Source of the DNA: Scilla litardierei
Taxonomy: Eukaryota > Streptophyta > Magnoliopsida > Asparagales > Asparagaceae
Direction of reading: 5' to 3'
Assembly: GCA_030789695.1 (NCBI GenBank)
Contig: CM061132.1
Span: forward strand, 154,114,817-154,178,816
DNA: 64,000 bases
A model generated the notes under the pieces. It ran no database searches, had not been told where the DNA came from, and saw nothing but the letters and a program-made list of their open reading frames with translations. Each line of letters opens with the position of its first letter. The stretch's first letter is position 1. Made by a program: the position numbers and the translations under genes. Of this stretch, positions 56,977 through 64,000 are shown piece after piece.

Positions 56977-57770
56977 ATGATCGATGGCAGAAAGATATGG
57001 ACGAAATCAACAAGTGCCTTTCATATTATGAGCTCGAGGGAGAGACTGAGGACATTGATACTTCTACCTCTGAGGAGACAGCGGAACCATGCACGGATGC
57101 AGCCACTTCTGATGAGAGAACTGCGATGAGACACTCGGGAGGTGTTACTGCAGATCCAGTTTGCACCGCCATCGCTTCCCCACATACGGATACAGCTAGT
57201 TCATATGATGAGTGGATGGACGATTCAGATGGAGAAGGCACCGATGTTGTTTATGTCACGCCGGATGATAGATACGACACGTCCAAGGGCGACACATTCA
57301 CTTCCATACCCACAGAGCCAGAGCTTGTCACCGAGGAGGTCGTGCATTGGGATGAGGACACAGATATTCATAAGGATCCCGAGTGTTGCCCACCTTCAGT
57401 TGAGCTTCCGTAGCCACCTCATTCTTCCATTGACAATGATAAGGATTCGCCTGATGAGACCCATACCCATATGCTAGAGCTACCTGAAAAGCCTGAGACA
57501 AACGACAAGGAACTTCCTGTCGTGGTACATAGGAGCGGAGATGTATTTTCAGGGAAGTATCGTCTACCTATTTTTACTTTACATATTTCTTTTGACGATC
57601 TTCTTTGGAAAACTTTTATTTTAGAGAAAAATTTTCAACATCAGATTGATGCAGCTTTTCTCTTCCAGGGTACAGGTGGAGCCCTTGGGAGATGCTGGGA
57701 GCAGCATTGCTGGAATCTGATGAAGCCAATGGAGATATGCACCTGGCGGAGCCACGAAAAGTGGAGATAG
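56977..57770 (+). pseudogene. Element ORF, second part (after the solo LTR)
   Basis: After one CACAT copy is removed, codon CAT (53904-53906) is followed in frame by GAT at 56979: DRWQKDMDEINKCLSYYELE and a long acidic, Ser/Thr-rich stretch (SEETAEPCTD, YDEWMDDSDGEGTDVV). A TAG at 57411-57413 interrupts it; the same frame continues THMLELPEKPETNDKELPVV, DDLLWKTFILEKNFQHQIDA and on to 57770. The upstream Met reported by simple ORF calling lies in the solo LTR and is not real. The product is unknown. Its acidity and position suggest an accessory protein, but that is inference. Confidence 0.6.
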
Positions 57771-59384
57771 AGCAACTGCCTGCACAGGCAAAGATATTGG
57801 ACCCGCCTTTTGCTACAGGTGATACCAATCTAGTAGTGTAGTATTTTATGCTTTCAATAAACATGAATCCTCTCGACAGCGAGAGGACCGTATAGGATTC
57901 TATATGCTTTCTTAGTTTAATAAATTCACCCCATATGATGGCTCAATTATCTTTTGCACCCAACCCGCTATTTATCATACATGCCCACCCTTGTATTTGG
58001 CGCTTATTTCGCCTCCCTTCCCAATTTTTATGTGATGTTTAAGCTTGGGAAAGAGAGACTATTTTGTTGAGTGGCCCTCCCTCCCCCCTATCTTGTCGTT
58101 GTCCTCTATTTATATCATACACACATTGAGGACAATGTGATGTTTAAGCTTGGGAGAGTGCATAGTGCATGCACTTTGCTTCATTGTAAAACACACTCCG
58201 AAATTTCCATATGGACCATGTTCACTTCTATATTTATGTCTCATAAGCTTCATTTTCTATGAAATATCTTGGATTTAATTTTTTTATGAACTGTGATATC
58301 TGTTAGATTAGAGTTTGATTCCTTGACTAGTATATCTTTGTTAATATGCTTTTTCATAGTAGAATCCATAGTTTCACAACCATATTCTTGAAACAGTTAA
58401 GCTAAAAATGAATGGATCAAATCAGAAAATCATTTGAATTTTGCGTGATTTGATTGATAATTCTATTGCTTCATGGATGTTTAGTGATTTAAAAAAGATA
58501 GGATAACCCCAAGACAACCAAAGTAGTGATGATTAGGATTCCTGAAACTGAGCCATATCTAGATTCCATGCTTTTTCTTTTTCTTTTGTGAATAGCCAAT
58601 AAATGATCTTTGATCATATTTTGCATTCCATCGCATTTACGTGAGTTTGCTAAAATCCCAATAATGCAAAAATCAAACAAATATCCCAAGTAAAAGGCCC
58701 GAGGGGTTCTTCGTAACCCAATGCCATAAGACCGTTTGGTCTAAGATACATAGGCCGCTTTTTGTATATATTGAGTTATCTCGTGTATATAAAGAAAAAA
58801 TGTATATAAAATATTTGTATAGCAAAAAACTATATAAAAGTACAAAAATCCCATATCATTATCTCCATTTCTATATAGAACAAAGACATGGCAAAGTTGA
58901 TGGGTTCTAGGAGTCTTGAAATGGTCTTAGTGTGGTGATGTCTTACTATGATTAAATATGCTAAATTAATTCCATGAAGCATAACAAAATACCACGCATG
59001 CTTGAAAACGTTTAATCATGCCATATTATACTGCTTAGAGAATGAGGTGTGGACATTAGTTTCATTTCTGTGAACTTAGTATATTGCATGATAAACTATG
59101 ATATGATATAACTCTACTCTTATTTTATCACTTATCAAGTTCATTACAATTATCGAAATCCACGTTATTTTAATTTGAGCGAGATTTAATTATTTGTTGT
59201 GTATATGTGTTCTAATTTCATATTGACGTGTGTTCACGAGATCTTGCATACCTAGGGTTCTTGTATTTTCTCAATTTAAGATTGAACCTCTTGTCTCCAT
59301 TACACACCACCGCATCACATCTCCATTGTATCCCTCTTCCGTGTTAACTTCTTACTAGTCTTCCTCGAGGACGAGTAAGAGGCA
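57771..59384 (+). other. 3' untranslated region of the Athila/Tat-type element
   Basis: Non-coding. The polypurine-like phrase tttaagcttggga occurs at about 58040 and 58143, and aagcttgggggg at 59384. The gaggacaatgtgatgtttaa and cgaggacgagtaagaggcaa phrases are typical of this lineage near the 3' end. Confidence 0.6.
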
Positions 59385-59399
59385 AGCTTGGGGGGATTT
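59385..59399 (+). promoter_or_regulatory. Polypurine tract of the Athila/Tat-type element
   Basis: AGCTTGGGGGGATTT directly before the 3' LTR start TGATGTGTCA. Confidence 0.8.
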
Positions 59400-59643
59400 T
59401 GATGTGTCATTATATTCCACGTTTTATCTATATGATTACACGTCAAAATGATTGTTCAATTACATATTTCATACGCTTTTACACTCATAATTGGAACTAT
59501 TGTACTTTAAGAGCGTTTGGTTGCATTTCAGGGAATATCAAGAGATTTGGAGTATATTGGAGGAGAGAGCGCGTGCTTCGATACCGGAACTCCTGAGGTG
59601 CGGCGTTCGGTGACTTAAAGCTGTCGGGGAGCAAGGAAGGGGC
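59400..59643 (+). repeat. 3' LTR start, truncated by another insertion
   Basis: Matches 51533-51776 with about ten differences. The match stops after ggaaggg, where TGTAGGAGG begins. The ORF spanning the LTR start here is the same chance frame as in the 5' LTR. Confidence 0.85.
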
Positions 59644-60588
59644 TGTAGGAGGATATATGCCCATATGACGATTTATCCTAAGTGTACGTCTTGTTAATAG
59701 AATATATGGTATCCATTATCCTAAGTATGAATTCGTTTGAATAATATATTTAGATAATGTCCATAGACTTATAGTTAGGTCCTTATGTATCCTGATAAGA
59801 TCTCGATTATGAGTAATAAGTGACCGAATAGGAACTTAAGTCTTAAACGGTTCTTGGTCATAGATGTATCGAGAACTGGATATCCGCACATCAGATAGAC
59901 CACTATGTCTTTGTCTTACCTTAGGGTAATGATGATCTCATAGTCATTCGACTTGGTGAAGTCGGAGACGAGACACATGTGCTCATTAGAGAATGAGTTC
60001 AATGAACGACCAACTTAGAGTTATTAAATGGTTAACTTTAACTAAACTATCTATTATAACTCTAGGGTGATTATAGGTAAGCTGGTCCTTTAGACCTGAA
60101 GTCATATGTACTAACCTGTCAGTGAACAGTGTCGCTTAGACCTACGATCTAGCTTCGAGGCTAGGCCTGCTGAAAGATCTTAGGTTGGGTTACACCTGAA
60201 GTTCTCGAGGTAAGTAGATGACTAAGATGGGATTCGTCACTTCCGTTAAAGGGAAGTTAGTGTCACAGGTTCAGTACGGTCTTTGTATTAAACCTCGGCC
60301 GGGGTACGTTGTAAGATGTACAACGTGAATACAACAAAGACCGCCGTATACTGACCAATGTTGTCTAATGGGGTTGACAGTAAACCATACCCTAGGCCAA
60401 CAGGGACACAGTCTCGACGAATGGACTATAGCTAATGGTATTCATCACCGACACATCCAAAGTGAACCCAATGATACTTTTGCCAATGGGTCGATCACGT
60501 TATGATGATTCTGAAACATGGACGATAACTACTACTCGTGGTGACCGTCGTCTAAGGATTTCGAGCCCCAACCAGTTGTAAGGTCAGG
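59644..60588 (+). mobile_element. Left part of an unidentified LTR-like insertion
   Basis: It begins TGTAGGAGGATATATGCCC exactly where the Athila/Tat-type LTR is interrupted (flank GGGGC at 59639-59643). It is non-coding and reads like a Copia LTR, but no second copy or end lies in the window. At 60589 the Gag-only element is inserted in it. Confidence 0.4.
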
Positions 60589-60975
60589 TGATTTGGGTTC
60601 AATATTACGTATTTGACCCCCCATTTAGCCCTATTTTGTGCTCATGTGATGCTATATTGGTCTCTAATACATACGTATTTTCTACACATTTATTTATTAG
60701 AGAAAACACTCTATTTGAGCACAAAACAGCAATTAATGGACTATTTCTGCACTTTTTATATTTTTCCTAGCAACATCTCGATCTCACGATTCCAACGAAT
60801 ATTTATTTGTATTTTTCTGAGATCTGTGCTAATTTCTGTGTATTTTTGAATGCAGATTATCATTTAATTGAAGAAATACGGTCACTGGCCAATCGGGAGC
60901 CGACACGTGGCGATCATCCAGCTTTTCCCGCCCGATCGAACGACACACGATTTTCCGCGCGGTGAATTTCAGCAG

Positions 60976-61062
60976 CCGTTGGATTTTAATCCAACGGCCC
61001 ACATCCTCGATCCAACGCAGCGAAGCGGCCTTCGTTTCGACCGTTGGATGATGATCCAACGG
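60976..61062. repeat. Two palindromes with CCGTTGGAT / ATCCAACGG arms
   Basis: 60976-60997 (loop TTTA) and 61041-61062 (loop GATG), both followed by CCCA. The 9-bp arms are identical while the loops differ. A lone half-site, gatccaacg, lies between them. Confidence 0.85.
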
Positions 61063-61628
61063 CCCAGCGCGAAGCGGATATCAGCGAAAAATGCGGGACA
61101 CATGGCATCTTGTGGGTTCTTGATCGACGATCGAACGGCTACGAGCGAATACGAATTCGATTCAAATTCGTATTTGCGAGCGGCCACGCGGCAGCATCCC
61201 CGGCTTCCCACCAAAGAACGAACGGTCGAGATCGTTTCTTCGATTTGACGCGGAACAAGCAGATTTGGGGCGTATTTTGGGCGTATTGGAGGCTCTAGGA
61301 GCCGTATTTCCCCCCTGAAAAATTCTGTAAAATTCCAGAGGCTTGTATTATTATTTCCAAAGAGTTTGAAGTCGAAACTTGGAGATTTGGTGATATATTT
61401 CTAAACTTCTACCTCGTATTTTAGTGTTTTTCATCGTATTTTGCTATAATCTTGATGTATTTTGCTATGAAAGTTGTTAATTATTGCATGATGAGTAGCT
61501 AAATCTTATTTTTGCATGGTATGGAGTAGTTAGGGGATATAATTTGTGTTTATTTGGTTGTATTCCATGTGCTTAATCGTTAAACGTCGTTAAAGTTGTG
61601 ATCTTTGTTCTTAAATCGCCTTTTTCAT

Positions 61629-61933
61629 CTTCCAAAAGAAGTGATTAAGTTGATGATCGCCCCAAAAGGGTGAGCTTTGATCTCCCCAAATGGGAGTTTT
61701 ATACCGTAGTTTTGATCTCTCCAAAAGAGAGTTTCATATCGTATTATAACTTTAGCGACGATCTTATTGAATATTGTGATTTAACCCCCAAAAGGGCATC
61801 TTCCGATGAATTGCTCCCAAAAGGAGAATTCATTGAGTTATATTGGGTATTTTCCGGTGAATTGCTCCCAAAAGGAGAATTCATTGAGTTATATTGGGTA
61901 TTTTCCAGTGAATTGCTCCCAAAAGGAGAATTC
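61629..61933 (+). repeat. Series of eight hairpins with CAAAA loops and changing stems
   Basis: Stem-loop-stem: CTTC-CAAAA-GAAG (61629), CCC-CAAAA-GGG (61660), CTCCC-CAAAT-GGGAG (61682), CTCTC-CAAAA-GAGAG (61716), CCC-CAAAA-GGG (61786), and three CTCC-CAAAA-GGAG (61814, 61865, 61916). The last three are extended by GAATT/AATTC with one bulged G. The loop is constant while the stem sequence changes in a complementary way. The last three lie in a 51-bp tandem repeat. Confidence 0.85.
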
Positions 61934-62245
61934 ATTGCGTTATACTTGTCAACCAAATTAATACGAATCATTGATCCTAACGAACCCATACCATGTGCAT
62001 ACTTTTTATAGATATTTTTTTTTCTTACACGATTTTCCTCGTTCATATTGTTCACGTGTTCACCACACCATCATCACCATCACCATTGAAGTGGTTAGTT
62101 TCTTTTCGTAGGCTTTCTATTTGATTTGAATTGTGGTTGCAACAGATTTCTTCCCGTGGATTCGACATCTGGACTCCCAGATTTTACTACTTGTACGGAC
62201 TCTTGCACTTGAGAGAGAGCACCTTTCCGGATCCCACCAAGTTTT

Positions 62246-62263
62246 TGGCACCGTTGCCGGGGA
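62246..62263 (+). promoter_or_regulatory. Primer-binding site of the Gag-only element
   Basis: TGGCACCGTTGCCGGGGA, one base different from the tRNA-Asp complement, a few bases after the LTR end. Confidence 0.85.
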
Positions 62264-62427
62264 GAACGGTTTGTTACTACGGTTTATTTCATTCAGAAGA
62301 CCTTCGGTGAGATCTTTCCACTTTATTGTATATAAACTTTTGTTTGCTTTCATATTAAAAAAAATATTTGTGCTAGTTTATGTGGCATAGGACTCCTAGG
62401 ACACATAGGTTGACTCGACGTTTTGAT

Positions 62428-63363
62428 ATGGCTAATAATAATATGGATGAAAATTTTAGCAACAACAACGAAAATAATGTGCAACCTGGAGTGTCTAGGA
62501 CTTTAAAAGATTTACTCAGACCCACTAGGACTAGCACTGCTTCATGCTTTGTTTTACCTGCCGATGCAAATTCTTTCAATTTTAAACCTGGGGTGATCCA
62601 ACTCTTACCCACCTTTCATGGGTTAGACAAGGAAAATCCATATCTTCATATTAAAGGATTTGAGGAGGTTTGCTTGACATGCTTTGATGGGAAAACTAGC
62701 GAGGACACGATATATCTTAAACTGTTCCCATTTTCATTAAAAGACAAAGCTAAGAATTGGTTGAATGCATTGCCATCACGCTCTATTACTACATGGATTG
62801 ATTTGCAGGCTGAATTTCTAAAGAAGTTTTTTCCTATTCACAGGACGCAGGGACTGAAGCGGCAGATTATGAACTTTGCCCAGAAAAGCGAGGAAACATT
62901 CTACCAGGCATTCGAAATGTTCAATGAGTTGCTGCTCGCATGTCCGCACAATGGCTTTGACAAAAGCAGGATTATTGGCTTCTTCTACGATGGACTGCAA
63001 CCGCAAATGAAGCAATTTGTAGAGATGATGTGCAATGGAGGATTCTTTGATAAAGAGCCAGATGAAGCTTGGACGTACCTGGAGGAGATAGCAGAAAATG
63101 CGCAGACATGGGGACACTACTTCAGACTACGAGAGAGGAGGCCACTCTGCACCATCCCAGCCCACACGAGGAGTGGTATTTAATTTGAAGCAAGAGGATG
63201 CATTGGAGGCAAAGATGGAGGCCATGATCTCAAACAAACTTCATGCCATGAATTTGAAAGAGGCCAAGGCGGTTGAGATAGAGCAGACTTGCGCACTTTG
63301 CGACGTCAGTGGCCATGACACCAGTGCATGCCCACACCTCCTAGCATATATTGCAACTAGCTG
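62428..63363 (+). pseudogene. gag: Ty3/gypsy Gag with one frameshift
   Basis: Likely start MANNNMDENFSN at 62428; an in-frame Met at 62380 is also open. The Retrotrans_gag core is clear: LKLFPFSLKDKAKNWLNALP, TTWIDLQAEFLKKFFP, QAFEMFNELLLACPHNGF, then FYDGLQPQMKQFV. It is of the Athila/Tat kind and forms the virus-like particle that packages element RNA. At 63110-63113 a run of four G shifts the frame; one G fewer would keep TW in frame with DTTSDYERGGHSAPSQP. The other frame then ends with the knuckle CALCDVSGHDTSAC (CX2CX4HX4C) and a stop at 63362. Without correction the product ends at 63183 and lacks the knuckle. The frame ends before any protease. Confidence 0.85.
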
Positions 63364-63364
63364 A

Positions 63365-63743
63365 TACTTTTTTCTGTGGATGTTGCTTGATGCGCGTTAC
63401 GCAGAACTAATAAAAGAAAAGAAATGGTGAATATACGAAGCAACTTCAATACCTATATCTTGGATGATTGTTTTGATAGGCCAATTCCTTGGAAACAAGA
63501 AAACTAGAACAAAACGACGTGTTATACTTTCACTTGCGTAAAACGATGCTTGTATGTTATTTATTCAAATTAAATTAGAGAAAATATCATGTGATTGATT
63601 TTGTTCATGGATGTGTATATTGATGGTCAAGATCATGTTGGAATACGTATTATTGAGCCATGCCATAAGCAATTTGAAAGAACTTATTGTTTTATTAATC
63701 ATTCGTATTAATTGCTCTTTTTGCTAGAGACTAGCAAATCGCT
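63365..63743 (+). other. 3' untranslated region of the Gag-only element
   Basis: About 380 bp without coding potential between the gag stop and the polypurine tract; no pol remnant is seen. Confidence 0.65.
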
Positions 63744-63754
63744 AGTAGGGGGTG
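63744..63754 (+). promoter_or_regulatory. Polypurine tract of the Gag-only element
   Basis: AGTAGGGGGTG directly before the 3' LTR start TGATTTGGG. Confidence 0.75.
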
Positions 63755-64000
63755 TGATTTGGGTTCAATATTACGTATTTGACCCCCCATTTAGCCCTAT
63801 TTTGTGCTCATGTGATGCTATATTGGTCTCTAGTACATACGTATTTTCTACACATTTATTTATTAGAGAAAACACTCTATTTGAGCACAAAACAGCAATT
63901 AATGGACTATTTCTGCACTTTTTATATTTTTTCCTAGCACCGTCTCAATCTCACGATCCAACGAATATTTATTTGTATTTTTCTGAGATCTGTGCTAATT
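63755..64000 (+). repeat. 3' LTR of the Gag-only element, partial
   Basis: Matches 60589-60833 with only a handful of differences (for example ctagtacat for ctaatacat, caccgtctc for caacatctc), then leaves the window. Confidence 0.92.

Larger units (their letters stand above)
51533..59643 (+). mobile_element. Athila/Tat-type non-autonomous gypsy element, 3' LTR cut off
   Basis: The 5' LTR runs TGATGTGTCA to GATCA (51533-53383). The first 244 bp of the 3' LTR (59400-59643) match it closely before another insertion begins. A tRNA-Asp-type PBS follows the 5' LTR, and a G-rich polypurine tract precedes the 3' LTR. The only coding region is one acidic ORF in place of gag-pol, interrupted by a solo LTR (53907-56973). 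No RT or integrase is seen. Confidence 0.82.
60589..62239 (+). repeat. 5' LTR of the Gag-only element
   Basis: About 1.65 kb from TGATTTGGG to CCCACCA or CCCA (62236-62239). It contains two 22-bp palindromes (60976, 61041), a hairpin series (61629-61933) and three 51-bp tandem units (61808, 61859, 61910). Confidence 0.8.
60589..64000 (+). mobile_element. Gag-only Ty3/gypsy element (TR-GAG type), runs off the window
   Basis: 5' LTR 60589-62239 and the first 246 bp of the 3' LTR (63755-64000) are nearly identical (TGATTTGGGTTCAATATTAC start). Between PBS and polypurine tract there are only 1.5 kb, holding a single gag. This fits the TR-GAG elements described in plants: LTR elements that keep Gag but no pol. 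The left flank is TCAGG (60584-60588); the matching copy would be outside the window. Confidence 0.85.

Noticed and set aside
61670..62011. ORF with ELLPKGEFIELYWVFSG repeats
   Set aside because: 51-bp tandem units are a multiple of three, so the frame stays open; it is LTR sequence before the PBS, not a gene.

Overview
The window is plant nuclear DNA, almost entirely nested transposable elements with two broken host gene pieces. It carries a plant LRR receptor-kinase N-terminus, a plant KELP/PC4 coactivator with plant-style introns, and the Copia, Ty3/gypsy, Helitron, PIF/Harbinger and MULE families of flowering plants. The LRR kinase resembles the large grass/monocot subfamily XII, so a TE-rich monocot is my guess; species cannot be settled here. 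All gene calls come from reading translations by eye. No complete, unbroken host gene is present.

Layout. 1-928: 5' part of an LRR receptor-like kinase gene (minus strand), frameshifted and cut by the window edge. 929-4140: flanking DNA with a duplicated promoter-side block. 4140-10250: a repeat-dense zone with three bounded Helitrons (two head to tail) plus a degenerate one. 10971-11506: broken KELP coactivator gene, whose start abuts a 3.5-kb terminal-inverted-repeat element (11509-15041) that carries a solo Copia LTR. 15096-32569: a PIF/Harbinger element (TSD TAA) split by a 15.6-kb Tat-like gypsy element (15941-31504, TSD CATGT), itself split by a very young 8.6-kb Tekay/Del-like non-autonomous element (18110-26734, TSD CTTTG). 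33720-34104: MULE/FAR1-type relic. 34274-50830: a SIRE/Maximus-type Copia element whose gag is followed not by pol but by an unrelated acidic ORF; that ORF is split by a second SIRE-type element with nearly complete pol (36621-45810, TSD AGCAT). 51533-59643: an Athila/Tat-type non-autonomous gypsy element whose single ORF is split by a diverged Tekay-type solo LTR (53907-56973, TSD CACAT). 59644-60588: start of a further LTR-like insertion. 60589-64000: a gypsy element that encodes only Gag, running off the window.

Relative ages by LTR comparison (by eye): Tekay-like about 0.2% divergence, Tat-like about 1.8%, inner SIRE about 2.5%, outer SIRE about 4-5%. These agree with the nesting order.

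The most unusual signals are small-scale. (1) A run of eight short hairpins in the LTR of the Gag-only element has an almost invariant CAAAA loop and stems that change sequence but stay complementary. (2) Short CpG-containing palindromic motifs recur at 20-22 bp spacing in several unrelated LTR-type repeats, with a different motif in each. In the outer SIRE element seven of seven motif pairs are exactly 21 bp apart.
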